Of a stretch of DNA of 64,000 nucleotides, positions 1 to 9,005 are shown piece by piece (the stretch's first letter is position 1; each line of letters begins with the position of its first letter). The DNA comes from Chromatiales bacterium (lineage in GTDB: Bacteria > Pseudomonadota > Gammaproteobacteria > UBA6429 > Thiohalophilaceae), in contig JALSSV010000082.1 in assembly GCA_026984045.1 (NCBI GenBank), forward strand, positions 62,001 to 126,000, written 5' to 3'. Made by a program: the position numbers and the translations under genes. The notes beneath the pieces were generated by a model that saw only the letters and a list, made by a program, of their open reading frames with translations, did no database searches and was not told the origin of the DNA.

Positions 1-327
1 ATCGAGCAGGCGCACCATGTCCAGCAGTTCGGCCAGCCCCACCTCGTGCACGCTGCTGCAGGGATGCCTGGCCACGAAGTCGTCCATGGCCTCATCGACG
101 AAGACCCGCACCGTGCCTGCCGGCGCGTCGAAGCGGGCGGCGTCGATCACGATCAGGCGCGCCGCTTCTCCCAGCACCTCGGTGAGCGGAAAGCTGAGGG
201 TACCGCCATCGACGAACCGGCAGTCCTGCCGGGGGGACCGGGTTCGCAGGGCCTCCATCGCCAGCAGGCCGGCGCCGTCATCGCCGCGCAGGGGATTGCC
301 CAGGCCGAGGATCACGGTCGGAGGCAT
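1..327 (-). CDS. [NiFe]-hydrogenase maturation protease (3' end cut by window)
   Basis: This endopeptidase family (HyaD/HupD/HoxM type) clips the C-terminal tail of the hydrogenase large subunit after nickel is inserted. The 109 visible codons begin MPPTVILGLGNPLRGDDG, the family's N-terminal glycine-rich signature. A VIDA motif carries the acidic nickel-sensing residue, and HEVGLAELLDM is the conserved histidine segment. The ATG at 325-327 is the only sensible start. The frame runs open off the left edge. It is transcribed away from hypC, and the structural hydrogenase genes probably lie further left. The HEVGLAELL segment resembles group 3 (HoxW/HyhL-like) proteases, but I cannot assign the subgroup firmly. 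Confidence 0.9.
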   Translation of the reverse strand, partial: MPPTVILGLGNPLRGDDGAGLLAMEALRTRSPRQDCRFVDGGTLSFPLTEVLGEAARLIVIDAARFDAPAGTVRVFVDEAMDDFVARHPCSSVHEVGLAELLDMVRLLD

Positions 328-549
328 GCCACCGCTCCACCACGAAAAAGAATGCAGCCAGACACCATTGCCGTCCCCCTGCCGTCGTCGATTCAGCAAA
401 TGGCCTGTCGGCCGATGTGCCGGGAAAAACGGTCTTTCCTGTTTCTGTCTATCCTTAAAAAGTAAACCACGGCAGCGCAAATGCAAGGTTGACGGAAGGC
501 AGACGCGGGTGTTTACTGACCTGCATCAGTTGCGATTGCGGAGCCGGCC

Positions 550-801
550 ATGTGCCTCGCCATTCCCATGCGCATCGTCGCCATCGACGGTTTCCTGGCC
601 CGTTGCGAGGCCAGGGGGGTGGAACGGGAGGTCAGCCTGTTCCTGATGCAGGAGACGGATCTGGCGCCCGGCGATCACGTGATGGTGCACGTGGGCTACG
701 CCATCCAGAAGATCAGCGAGGCCGACGCGGCGGAAGCCTGGGCGCTGTACGACGAGATGCTCGAAACCCTGGACGGCGAGGCCGGAGCCCCCCGTGCATG
801 A
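550..801 (+). CDS. hypC: Hydrogenase maturation chaperone HypC
   Basis: HypC (83 aa) partners HypD in carrying the Fe(CN)2CO group and delivers it to the hydrogenase large subunit. The protein begins MCLAIPM, with the invariant Cys2 that binds HypD and iron, and has the typical DHVMVHVGYAIQKI core. A GGAG sequence six bases upstream supports the ATG at 550. Its end overlaps the hypA start by eight bases, so translation is probably coupled. It is the first gene of the rightward hyp operon. Confidence 0.97.
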   Translation: MCLAIPMRIVAIDGFLARCEARGVEREVSLFLMQETDLAPGDHVMVHVGYAIQKISEADAAEAWALYDEMLETLDGEAGAPRA

Positions 802-1153
802 ACTGGCGGTATGCCAGGGCCTGCTGCGACAGGTGGGCGCCCTGGCCCGCGAGCACCATGCCGGGCGGGTCACGCGGATCGTCCTGCAGATCGGCCCGCT
901 GTCGGGCGTGGAAGCGGATCTGCTGCGGGAAGCCTTCCCGCTGGCGGCCGCGGACAGCGTGGCGGCCGGGGCGGAACTGATCATCGAGCAGACGAGGGTC
1001 CGGGTGCGCTGCGACACCTGCGGCGCCGAGAGCGACGCGGCGGCCAACCGGCTGCTGTGCGGCGCCTGCGGCGACTGGCACACCCGCCTGGTCGGCGGCG
1101 ACGAGCTGTTGCTGGCCAGCGTGGAACTGGATCGGGAGAGCGAACATGTGTGA
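794..1153 (+). CDS. hypA: Hydrogenase nickel incorporation protein HypA
   Basis: HypA (119 aa) is a nickel metallochaperone acting with HypB. It starts MHELAVCQ; the Met1-His2 amino terminus is the nickel site in the family. A structural zinc site is visible as CDTC and CGAC pairs twelve residues apart. Length matches the usual 113-120 aa. It overlaps hypC upstream and hypB downstream by eight bases each, a tight operon arrangement. Confidence 0.96.
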   Translation: MHELAVCQGLLRQVGALAREHHAGRVTRIVLQIGPLSGVEADLLREAFPLAAADSVAAGAELIIEQTRVRVRCDTCGAESDAAANRLLCGACGDWHTRLVGGDELLLASVELDRESEHV

Positions 1154-1967
1154 CACCTGCGGCTGCAACCTCACCCCCGGCAACCGGCATCTGGTCGAGT
1201 CCGGCGGCCGGCTTTCCCACACCGCCGAAGGCCGGGAGGCGGTCACCGTCCTGCGCAGCCTGCTGTCGGAGAACGATGTCACCGCCCGCCACAACCGCGC
1301 CCACTTCGATCGCCACGGGGTGCTGGCCGTCAACCTCATGTCCTCGCCGGGCGCCGGCAAGACCGCGCTGCTCGAGGCCACCCTCGCGGCCCTCTCGGCG
1401 GATCTGCGCATCGGCGTGATCGAGGGCGATCTGGAAACCGAGAACGATGCCGAGCGGATCCGCGCCCACGGCATCCCCGCCGTGCAGATCACCACCGGCT
1501 CGGCCTGCCATCTGGATGCCCACATGGTGCACGACGCCGTGCATCAACTGCCGCTGGCGGAACTCGATCTGCTGTTCATCGAAAACGTGGGCAACCTGGT
1601 CTGTCCCGCCAGCTTCGATCTGGGCCAGCATCACAACGTCACCCTGCTCTCGGTGACCGAGGGCGACGACAAGCCGGCCAAGTATCCGGTGATGTTCCGC
1701 GCCGCCGACCTCATGCTCCTGACCAAGACCGATCTGCTCGCGGTGCTCGACGACTTCGACCCGCAGGCTGCCGAACGGCACCTGCGCCACCTCGCCTCCG
1801 AGGCCCCCGTCCTGCCGCTGTCCGCCCGCACGGGGCAGGGCCTCGATGCCTGGCTCGCCTGGCTGCAGGCCCGCCTTGCCGAGCAGCGTGCCCGCCGCGC
1901 GGCCGGCGAGAGCCGCCAACCTGCCCTCCCGCCCGACGGCGCCACCCGGCCCGCCCGGGAGGGCTGA
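1146..1967 (+). CDS. hypB: Hydrogenase nickel incorporation GTPase HypB
   Basis: HypB (273 aa) is a GTPase that drives nickel transfer to the hydrogenase large subunit. It opens with the metal-binding MCDTCGC motif. The P-loop SSPGAGKT lies near residues 66-73, followed by the EGDLETENDAERI switch region. The metal-site sequence TGSACHLDAHMV and the guanine-specificity motif LTKTD are present. There is no long His-rich nickel-storage stretch. The stop codon is followed immediately by the hypD ATG. Confidence 0.97.
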   Translation: MCDTCGCNLTPGNRHLVESGGRLSHTAEGREAVTVLRSLLSENDVTARHNRAHFDRHGVLAVNLMSSPGAGKTALLEATLAALSADLRIGVIEGDLETENDAERIRAHGIPAVQITTGSACHLDAHMVHDAVHQLPLAELDLLFIENVGNLVCPASFDLGQHHNVTLLSVTEGDDKPAKYPVMFRAADLMLLTKTDLLAVLDDFDPQAAERHLRHLASEAPVLPLSARTGQGLDAWLAWLQARLAEQRARRAAGESRQPALPPDGATRPAREG

Positions 1968-3098
1968 ATGCCCCGCCGCTCCGCGCAGGCCTGGCTGGAC
2001 GCCCTGCACGCGCTCCCGCCGCCGCCCCGCTTCCGGATCATGAACGTGTGCGGCGGCCACGAGCGCGCCATCAGCCGCGCCGGACTGCGCAGCCTGATGC
2101 CGGCGGGCATCGAACTGATCCCCGGCCCCGGCTGCCCGGTCTGCGTCTGCCCCGAGGAGGACATCCACCAGGCGATCCAGCTCGCCCTGCACGAAGAGGT
2201 GATCCTGGTCGCCTTCGGCGACATGCTGCGGGTCCCGGTCAACGTGCCCCGATCCCGGCCCCGCTCGCTGGAAGCGGCCCGTGCCGCCGGGGCCGACGTG
2301 CGCCCCATCGCCTCGCCCCGCGACGCCCTGCGCATGGCCCGCGCGGAACCGGATCGCGAGGTGGTGTTCTTCGCCGCCGGCTTCGAGACCACCATGGCCC
2401 CGGTAGCCGCCATGGTCCTCGAAGGCCTGCCGAACAATCTCTCGCTCCTGCTCAGCGGCCGGCGCACCTGGCCGGCGGTAGCCATGCTTCTGGAAACCGG
2501 GGAAACCGCCTTCGACGCCCTGGTGGCGCCCGGCCACGTCTCGGCGGTGATGGGTCCGGAGGAGTGGGACTTCGTCGCCACCGACCACGGCCTGCCGGTG
2601 GCGGTGGCCGGCTTCGAGAGCGCCAGCCTGCTGGCCGCGTTCCATGCCGTGCTCCGCCAGCGAAGCGCAGGAGCGGCGCGGCGCGAGAATACCTATCCCG
2701 AAGTGGTCCGGCCCGGCGGCAATCCCGGCGCGCGGCGCTGCCTCGAAACCGCCTTCGAGATCGTCGACGGCAACTGGCGCGGGATCGGCACCATCCCGGA
2801 ATCGGGCTACGCGCTGCGCCCCGCCTTCGCCGCGCACGATGCCCGCCGCCGCTTTCCCGAACACGCCGCGCCGGATCGCCGCCGCGCCGGCGAGATGCCC
2901 GCCGGCTGCGACTGCGCCCGCGTGGTCCTCGGCCGGATCTATCCCGATCAATGCCGCCTCTACGGCCGCGCCTGCCAGCCCCGCCATCCGGTCGGCCCGT
3001 GCATGGTCTCCGACGAAGGCGCCTGCCGGATCTGGTGGAGCAGCGGAGTTCGGCAAACCGAGGTGGCGAATGCCGAAAAAACCCCCTCAACGCTGTAG
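1968..3098 (+). CDS. hypD: Hydrogenase maturation protein HypD
   Basis: HypD (376 aa) is the iron-sulfur scaffold on which the Fe(CN)2CO moiety is built with HypC. Visible motifs are CGGHE at residues 28-32, PGPGCPVCVCP, and the C-terminal cysteine set (GCDCARV, DQCRLYGRAC, GPCMVSDEGAC) expected for the [4Fe-4S] cluster and redox cysteines. It starts directly after hypB. Its stop codon (3096-3098) lies at the edge of a hairpin repeat, and the last roughly 19 residues (SSGVRQTEVANAEK...) look like a non-conserved tail. Confidence 0.96.
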   Translation: MPRRSAQAWLDALHALPPPPRFRIMNVCGGHERAISRAGLRSLMPAGIELIPGPGCPVCVCPEEDIHQAIQLALHEEVILVAFGDMLRVPVNVPRSRPRSLEAARAAGADVRPIASPRDALRMARAEPDREVVFFAAGFETTMAPVAAMVLEGLPNNLSLLLSGRRTWPAVAMLLETGETAFDALVAPGHVSAVMGPEEWDFVATDHGLPVAVAGFESASLLAAFHAVLRQRSAGAARRENTYPEVVRPGGNPGARRCLETAFEIVDGNWRGIGTIPESGYALRPAFAAHDARRRFPEHAAPDRRRAGEMPAGCDCARVVLGRIYPDQCRLYGRACQPRHPVGPCMVSDEGACRIWWSSGVRQTEVANAEKTPSTL

Positions 3099-3124
3099 GC
3101 CGGGTCAAGCGAAGCGGACCCGGC
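3099..3124. repeat. REP-like hairpin after hypD
   Basis: GCCGGGTC (3099-3106) pairs with GACCCGGC (3117-3124) across a ten-base loop. It abuts the hypD stop codon in an otherwise tightly packed operon, so it may attenuate transcription or stabilise the upstream mRNA. Confidence 0.6.
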
Positions 3125-3160
3125 GATGGCAGACATCTTCGCATGACCGCAGTGGAAAGA

Positions 3161-3195
3161 ACGCAGAGAGCGCGGAGACGCAGAGGACGCAGAGG
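3161..3195. repeat. ACGCAGAGG short repeat cluster
   Basis: ACGCAGAG occurs at 3161, and ACGCAGAGG occurs twice in tandem at 3178-3186 and 3187-3195. Purine-rich ACGCAGAG arrays of this look occur between genes in many environmental proteobacteria. The last AGAGG falls four bases before the hypF ATG and may serve as its ribosome binding site. Confidence 0.6.
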
Positions 3196-3199
3196 TTTG

Positions 3200-5479
3200 A
3201 TGGGCTTTCTGTCGCCGAGGCCTGACGACGACAAGCCTCTCGCTCGCCGCCTGCGCCTGACCGGGCGGGTGCAGGGGGTGGGCTTCCGGCCCTTCGTGTA
3301 CCGGCTGGCCAAGGCGCTGGGCGTGCGCGGCTGGGTGCAGAACCGGCTGGGGGAGGTGGTGATCCAGGCGCAGGGCCCGGCGGCGGTTCTCGAGAGCTTC
3401 CAGCGGGATCTGCTGGCCAAGGCCCCGCCGCTGGCGCGACCGGAGCTGGCCCGGGTCGAAGCGGTGGCAGCGGAAGGCGCCAGCGGATTCACGATCCGCG
3501 ACAGCGAGGCCCGGGAGGCGGTGCAGGTTCACGTGCCGCCCGATCTCGACGTCTGCCCCGACTGCCTGCGCGAGCTGCACGATCCGCAAAACCGCCGCCA
3601 TCGCTATCCCTTCATCAACTGCACCCAGTGCGGTCCCCGCTACACTCTCGTCGAACACCTGCCCTGGGATCGGCCCAACACCGCCATGGCCGGCTTCGCC
3701 CTGTGCCCGGCCTGCCGGGCCGAATACACCGATCCCGCCAACCGGCGCTTTCATGCCGAACCCGTCGCCTGTCCCGACTGCGGCCCACGGCTGACGTTCA
3801 CCGACGGGAACACGCATGACAGCGGGGAAGCCGCCCTGCAGGCGGCCGCGGAGCGGATCGCCGCGGGACGGATCGTGGCGGTGAAGGGCATCGGCGGCTA
3901 TCACCTGATCTGCGATGCCACCAGCGAGGCCGCCGTGCGCCGCCTGCGTGCGCGCAAGGCCCGGCCCCACAAGCCGCTGGCCGTGATGTTCCCGCAGCAG
4001 GGTGCGGATGGCCTGGCCGCCATCCGCGCCTGCGCCCGGCTCTCGCCCGTCGAGGCCGAAGCCCTGCGCTCGCCGGCCCGGCCCATCGTCCTCCTGGCGC
4101 GCCGCGCCGGGGCCCCGCTGGCCGCGACGGTGGCGCCGGGCATGGATCGGCTCGGCGCCTTCCTTCCCTACAGCCCGCTGCATCATCTGCTGCTCGCGGC
4201 CCTGGATCGGCCGCTGGTCGCCACCTCCGGCAACATCAGCGGCGAGCCGGTGATCACCGATCCCGAGGAGGCCGAGATCCGGCTCGGCACGGTGGCCGAT
4301 GCCTTCCTGCATCACGACCGGCCGATCCTGCGGCCGGTGGACGACAGCGTGTTGCAGGAAGCCGGGGGCGCAATCCGCCCCCTGCGCATCGGCCGGGGGC
4401 TCGCTCCCCTCGAGCTGTCCCTCCCGGTACCTATCGACCGCCCCACCCTGGCGGTGGGCGGGCACATGAAGAACACCGTGGCCCTGGCCTGGGACGATCG
4501 CCTGGTGATCTCGCCCCACATCGGCGATCTCGATTCGCCCCGCGCGCAATCCGTCTTTGCCCGCACCATCGCCGATCTGCAGTCACTCTACCGGGTGCGG
4601 GCGGAGCAGGTGGTGGCCGATGCCCATCCCGGCTATGCCAGCACCCGCTGGGCGAAGGACTGCGGCCTGCCGCTGCGCACTGTCTTCCACCACCACGCCC
4701 ATGCGGCCCTGCCCGCCCTCGAACGGCCGGAGGTGGCGCGCTGGCTGGTGTTCACCTGGGATGCCGTGGGCCTGGGGGAGGACGGCCGACTGTGGGGCGG
4801 CGAGGCCCTGCTCGGCCGCCCCGGCACCTGGCAACGGGTGGCGAGCTTTCGCCCCCTGCATCCGCCCGGCGGCGATCGTGCCGGCCGCGAACCCTGGCGC
4901 AGCGCCGCCGCCCTGTGCTGGGCCGCCGGTCGCGACTTCACCCCGCCCGTCGATCCCCAACTGGCCCGCGCCGCCTGGGCGCGGCGCCTCAACTGTCCCG
5001 CCACCTCCGCCGCCGGGCGCCTGTTCGATGCCGCTGCCGCCCTGCTGGGGCTGGTGGCAAAGGCGAGCTTCGAGGGCCAGGGCCCCATGTGGCTGGAAGC
5101 GGCCTGCGCCGAGGCCCCGCTGCCGGAAGCGCCCGCCCTGCCGCTGCACGAACACGACGGCCGCCTCGAAGCCGACTGGGAACCGCTGCTGGCCCCCCTC
5201 GGCGATCCGGACCGCAGCCTGGCCGAGCGCGCCGCGCTGTTCCACGCCACCCTGGCCGCCACGCTCCTCGCCCAGGCCAGCACCCTGCGCCGGCGCCACG
5301 GCGAATTCACCGTGGGCCTCGCCGGCGGCGTGTTCCAGAACCGCCGCCTCGCCGAAACCGTGCTCGCGCAGCTTGCGGCCGCCGGCTTCGACGCCCACCT
5401 GCCAGGAACCCTGCCCGTCAACGATGGCGGACTGAGTGCCGGCCAGATCCGGGAATGTCTGCCCGTCCCGCCCGCCTGA
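3200..5479 (+). CDS. hypF: Carbamoyltransferase HypF
   Basis: HypF (759 aa) turns carbamoyl phosphate into the thiocarboxamide on HypE that becomes the cyanide ligands. The acylphosphatase domain (about residues 15-100) carries GRVQGVGFRPF. Two zinc fingers of C-x2-C-x18-C-x2-C pattern sit at C119/C122/C141/C144 and C169/C172/C191/C194. A YrdC-like domain (KGIGGYHLICDA) and a Kae1-like domain (HHHAHAALP, GLAGGVFQNR) follow. The ATG at 3200 was chosen because homology begins shortly after it. An in-frame ATG at 3143 would add 19 Arg-rich residues encoded by the repeat, which is unlikely. Confidence 0.95.
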   Translation: MGFLSPRPDDDKPLARRLRLTGRVQGVGFRPFVYRLAKALGVRGWVQNRLGEVVIQAQGPAAVLESFQRDLLAKAPPLARPELARVEAVAAEGASGFTIRDSEAREAVQVHVPPDLDVCPDCLRELHDPQNRRHRYPFINCTQCGPRYTLVEHLPWDRPNTAMAGFALCPACRAEYTDPANRRFHAEPVACPDCGPRLTFTDGNTHDSGEAALQAAAERIAAGRIVAVKGIGGYHLICDATSEAAVRRLRARKARPHKPLAVMFPQQGADGLAAIRACARLSPVEAEALRSPARPIVLLARRAGAPLAATVAPGMDRLGAFLPYSPLHHLLLAALDRPLVATSGNISGEPVITDPEEAEIRLGTVADAFLHHDRPILRPVDDSVLQEAGGAIRPLRIGRGLAPLELSLPVPIDRPTLAVGGHMKNTVALAWDDRLVISPHIGDLDSPRAQSVFARTIADLQSLYRVRAEQVVADAHPGYASTRWAKDCGLPLRTVFHHHAHAALPALERPEVARWLVFTWDAVGLGEDGRLWGGEALLGRPGTWQRVASFRPLHPPGGDRAGREPWRSAAALCWAAGRDFTPPVDPQLARAAWARRLNCPATSAAGRLFDAAAALLGLVAKASFEGQGPMWLEAACAEAPLPEAPALPLHEHDGRLEADWEPLLAPLGDPDRSLAERAALFHATLAATLLAQASTLRRRHGEFTVGLAGGVFQNRRLAETVLAQLAAAGFDAHLPGTLPVNDGGLSAGQIRECLPVPPA

Positions 5480-5649
5480 TCCTCTGATCGGAAAACCGCT
5501 CGCTTGCCGAATCCGGCATCGAGGCAAGCCCTTGCCTGTCGCTATGACTTGTCGCATAGCGCCAAAGCGCCATTTCCCGGTATCGGGAATGGGTCTATTC
5601 TTTGCGCCAGCCTCATACCTTTTCCTGATCCAAAACAACAACCAGAACC

Positions 5650-7278
5650 ATGAAAACTTCTGCCAGCCCCTTCCTGACGCTGTTCGCTCTTGCCACATCC
5701 CTGCTGCTCACCGGCTGCGGTGGCGGCTCGGGAAATGCCCACACTGGCAGCGTCGCGGCCCTGCAAGTGGTTTCGAGCAACCCCAGCGACGGCCAGACCC
5801 GGGTCGACACCGGCACGGCCATCACGGTCGGCTTCTCCGCCACGCTCGACCCGGCCACGATCAACGTCAGCAGTTTCCGGCTCGATGGCCCCTCCGGCCC
5901 CATCGTCGGCACCGTTTCGTTGGACCCGGCGGGCACCACCGCCACCTTCACTCCGGATAGTGCCCTGCCGAACCAGGGGCACTTCATCGTCACCCTGACC
6001 ACGGCCATCCGGTCGACGACCGGACAGTCCCTGTCCGCCGATCACCTCATCCGCTTCAGCACCGCTCCCTGGACGCGCCAGGAAGGCACGGCGGGTGACG
6101 AGGCCGGCCGCGCCGTGGCCGCCGACGCCCAGGGCAACCTCTACGTGGCCGGTTACACCACGGGCGCCCTGAACGGACAGCGCCAATTTGGTGGCCGGGA
6201 CATGTTCGTCATCAAGCACGACCCGAGCGGTCAGGTGCTGTGGACACGCCAGTTTGGTACCGCTGCCGATGACGAAGCCGCCGCCCTGGCCATCGATGCC
6301 GCCGGAAACCTCATCGTGGCCGGCACCACCGGCGGCACCTTTCCCGGCCAGACCAGCGCTGGCGGGACCGATGGGGTCATCCTCAGGCTCGACGCCGACG
6401 GCGCGCTTCTCGACACCCTCCAGTTCGGCACCGGCGGCGACGACACCGCCGAAGCCCTGGCCATCGCCGGCAACGGAAACCTCATCGTGACCGGCAAGAC
6501 GACCGCTGCCTTCATCGGCAACAACTCGGGCGGCACGGATGCCTACATCCAGGCTTTCGATACCCAGGGCAATGTTCTCTGGACCGATCAACTCGGCTCC
6601 AGCGCACAGGACAGCGGCAATGCCCTGGCCATCGACGGCACCGGCAACGTCTATCTCGCCGGGACCACCGGCGGCAGCCTCGACGGCGATACCATCACGC
6701 TTTCCTTCAACGACATCTTCCTGGCCGCCTACGAACCAAACGGAACGCGGTCCTGGCTGCGACAGTTGCGCACCCTGCCGCCGGACACCACGGCCTCCCT
6801 GAGCAACGAATCGGCCCGCGCCCTGGCCATCGATGGCGGCGGCAATCTCTACATCGCCGGGGATCGGCTTTCATTCTCCGCCACCAGTGGCCTGGACATG
6901 CTGCTGGTCAAGTGCGACTCCCTCGGCAATCCCGTCTGGGCCAAAACCTTCGGCACCGCAGACGACGATCGTCTCAATGGCCTGTTTCTCGACGCTCAGG
7001 GCAACCTGTTTGCGGCCGGACAGAGTGTCGGCGCCTACGCCGGCACCTCCGCCGGGCTCGACGACATCGTGGTCGAGAAACGCAATGCGACCGGCAACCT
7101 CCTGTGGCGTCGGCAGATGGGCAGCCCTGCCGCCGATCTGGCCAATGGGCTGACCCTGACCGCCAATGGCGACCTCGTCGTCACCGGTCTGACCGGCGCC
7201 AGCCTCGACGGCAATCCTGCGCTGGGCGGCGACGATCTGTTTCTGCTTCGCTACGCGCCCGACGGCAGCCTCTATTGA
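5650..7278 (+). CDS. Lipoprotein with Ig-like domain and SBBP beta-propeller repeats
   Basis: The 542-aa product has a lipoprotein signal peptide with lipobox LLTGC (lipidated Cys23) and a Gly-rich linker. An Ig-like segment of the Big_5 type (about 40-135) includes FSATLDPATINVSSF. The rest is about seven degenerate repeats of the form GNLYVAGxTxG...VLWxRQFGTxxDD, typical of SBBP propeller repeats. It is probably anchored in the outer membrane. No enzymatic motif is visible. It splits hypE from the other hyp genes without any evident link to hydrogenase maturation. Function unknown. Confidence 0.85.
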   Translation: MKTSASPFLTLFALATSLLLTGCGGGSGNAHTGSVAALQVVSSNPSDGQTRVDTGTAITVGFSATLDPATINVSSFRLDGPSGPIVGTVSLDPAGTTATFTPDSALPNQGHFIVTLTTAIRSTTGQSLSADHLIRFSTAPWTRQEGTAGDEAGRAVAADAQGNLYVAGYTTGALNGQRQFGGRDMFVIKHDPSGQVLWTRQFGTAADDEAAALAIDAAGNLIVAGTTGGTFPGQTSAGGTDGVILRLDADGALLDTLQFGTGGDDTAEALAIAGNGNLIVTGKTTAAFIGNNSGGTDAYIQAFDTQGNVLWTDQLGSSAQDSGNALAIDGTGNVYLAGTTGGSLDGDTITLSFNDIFLAAYEPNGTRSWLRQLRTLPPDTTASLSNESARALAIDGGGNLYIAGDRLSFSATSGLDMLLVKCDSLGNPVWAKTFGTADDDRLNGLFLDAQGNLFAAGQSVGAYAGTSAGLDDIVVEKRNATGNLLWRRQMGSPAADLANGLTLTANGDLVVTGLTGASLDGNPALGGDDLFLLRYAPDGSLY

Positions 7279-7465
7279 CGACCGGTGTGCGAGGCTTTGG
7301 AGGTATCGCCAGTTTCGCTGACGCCAGGACATCGACACTGCCGGCAACGGGAAACCGCGTTTTTCCATTCCGGGGTCTAAAGGCTCGGGCCCGGCTTTTT
7401 CAACGGTCGGCCCGGCGACAACGCGCCGTTTGCGTTCCCACCGGCCTGCCGCCTACCATGGCCGC

Positions 7466-8467
7466 ATGGAACACGACCACATCACCCTCGCCCACGGCAA
7501 CGGCGGGCGTTTCATGCGCGAGCTGATCGACGGGCTGTTCGTCCGCCATCTGGGCAACCCCTGCCTCGACACCGACCGCGATGCCGCGCTGCTGCCGCCG
7601 CTGGAGGGGCCGCCGGTGATGACCACCGACGGTTTCACCGTCCACCCCCTGGAGTTTCCCGGGGGCGACATCGGTTCGCTGGCGGTGCACGGCACCCTCA
7701 ACGATCTGGCGGTGGCCGGAGCCGAACCGCGCTGGCTGAGCCTCAACGCCTTCATCGAGGAGGGCCTGGAAATCGCCCTGCTCGACCGGCTCGTCGCCAG
7801 CCTGGCGAAGGCCGCGCGCGAGGCCGGCGTGGCGGTGGTCACCGGCGACACCAAGGTGGTGCCCCGCGGCCAGGGGGCCGGGCTCTATCTGGCCACCACC
7901 GGCATCGGGGTGAAGGATCCGCAGCTCGATCCGGGCATGGGGCGCATCCGTGCCGGGGACCGGATCCTGGTGAGCGGCCCGGTGGGCGATCACGGCACTG
8001 CCGTGATGCTGGCCCGCGAGGACTTCGGCCTGCGCGGCGATCTGCGCTCGGATGCCGCCTGCGTGCTGCCCCTGACCCGGGCCCTGCGCGGCCTGCCGGG
8101 CGTGCGTTTCCTGCGCGACCCCACCCGTGGCGGGCTGGCCGCAGTGCTGCACGAGGTGGCCCGGGCCACCGGGCTGGGCGTTGCCATCCAACAGGCCGCC
8201 GTGCCGGTGCGCGAGTCGGTCGAGGCCGTGTGCGAGATTCTCGGTTACGATCCCTGGCACCTCGCCTGCGAGGGCCGGGTGGTGGCGGTGGTGGCGCCGG
8301 CCGAGGCCGAGATGGCCCTGGCGGCCTGGCAGGCCCTGCCCCAGGGGCGTGAAGCCGCGCTGATCGGCGAACTGCGCGACGGCGGCGGCGTCGTATTGCA
8401 CACCCCCCTGGGCGGGCAGCGGATCCTCGAGGAACTGGAGGACGATCCCCTGCCGCGGATTTGTTGA
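7466..8467 (+). CDS. hypE: Hydrogenase maturation protein HypE
   Basis: HypE (333 aa) is an AIR-synthase-fold ATPase that dehydrates the carbamoyl group received from HypF to a C-terminal thiocyanate. It begins MEHDHITLAHGNGG, and has ATP-binding motifs such as TTDGFTV and GDTKVVPRG. It ends PRIC, the acceptor cysteine. The ATG at 7466 is preferred over an in-frame upstream start at 7430 because conserved sequence starts there. No clear ribosome binding site is visible. Confidence 0.96.
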   Translation: MEHDHITLAHGNGGRFMRELIDGLFVRHLGNPCLDTDRDAALLPPLEGPPVMTTDGFTVHPLEFPGGDIGSLAVHGTLNDLAVAGAEPRWLSLNAFIEEGLEIALLDRLVASLAKAAREAGVAVVTGDTKVVPRGQGAGLYLATTGIGVKDPQLDPGMGRIRAGDRILVSGPVGDHGTAVMLAREDFGLRGDLRSDAACVLPLTRALRGLPGVRFLRDPTRGGLAAVLHEVARATGLGVAIQQAAVPVRESVEAVCEILGYDPWHLACEGRVVAVVAPAEAEMALAAWQALPQGREAALIGELRDGGGVVLHTPLGGQRILEELEDDPLPRIC

Positions 8468-8525
8468 TCCGCCGCGCCTCGTGGTGCTTGTCGTGAGCCA
8501 TCCGCTGGGTCACAATGTCGCCCTC

Positions 8526-8846
8526 ATGCGCAACTTCATCATCCATCTGCTGCTGTTCTTCCTGCTCACCGGCAATTTCGCCTGGGCGATGGACAGCGTC
8601 GTCTCCAGCCTGTCCCCGGCCGACGAGCCGACCCTGCAGGCGTTCGACGAAGATGGCGGACAGGGCAACGGCCATGCCGGTACCCCCTGCAACCACTGGT
8701 GCCATGGCGGCGGTGCGCACCTGACCGCCCTGGCCACCCCGGCCGCCGCCGGCCTGCCACGTGCCGGCCAGACCCTGCACAGTGAAGCACGGCGGCCGGT
8801 ACTGCAGAACAAGGCCACCCCGCCCAACCCCCCTCCCATTTCCTGA
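8526..8846 (+). CDS. Small exported Cys/His-containing protein at head of czc operon
   Basis: The 106-aa product starts with a signal peptide (MRNFIIHLLLFFLLTGNFAWA) and carries a CNHWCHGGGAH cluster that could bind a metal. Similar short periplasmic proteins, for example CzcI, precede CzcCBA operons in other proteobacteria. That resemblance is positional and compositional and is not a firm family assignment. An in-frame GTG at 8481 exists, but the signal peptide favours 8526. The outer-membrane component gene starts 160 bases downstream. Confidence 0.65.
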   Translation: MRNFIIHLLLFFLLTGNFAWAMDSVVSSLSPADEPTLQAFDEDGGQGNGHAGTPCNHWCHGGGAHLTALATPAAAGLPRAGQTLHSEARRPVLQNKATPPNPPPIS

Positions 8847-9005
8847 CCGCCGGATCCGCGGATATTCCCCGTTCCCGTGGACGGGGCGGCGTGCCCGCGA
8901 GCGTCTGCGCTCGGGTTCGCGCCGATTCGCCCAACGTGATTGCGCTGTGGCACGGCACGCCGCCTGCCCGCGCGCCCAACTCCGCTGTCGAGGAAATCCC
9001 AAGCC

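Noticed and set aside
516-529. FNR-like half-sites CTGAC-CTGC-ATCAG upstream of hypC
   Set aside because: The dyad is imperfect and its centre is only about 27 bases before the hypC ATG, so an activator position of about -41 is impossible for hypC; too weak to annotate.
2660-2680. GCAGGAGCGGCGCG within hypD, like the REP unit
   Set aside because: The match is short and lies in an intact conserved coding stretch; likely chance similarity from GC-rich codons.
981-3056. Long antisense open frame opposite hypA-hypD
   Set aside because: GC-rich antisense artefact: Gly/Ala/Arg/His-rich and no domain, while the sense strand holds clear Hyp proteins.
2048-3199. Long open frame continuing upstream of hypF across hypD
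   Set aside because: It is an out-of-frame reading of hypD with Arg/Pro-rich sequence typical of high-GC shadows; hypF homology starts at about 3200.
7379-7410. CGGGCCCGGCTTTTTCAACGG before hypE as another hairpin repeat or terminator
   Set aside because: Only the half-motif TTTTTCAAC is clear and no matching left arm was found.
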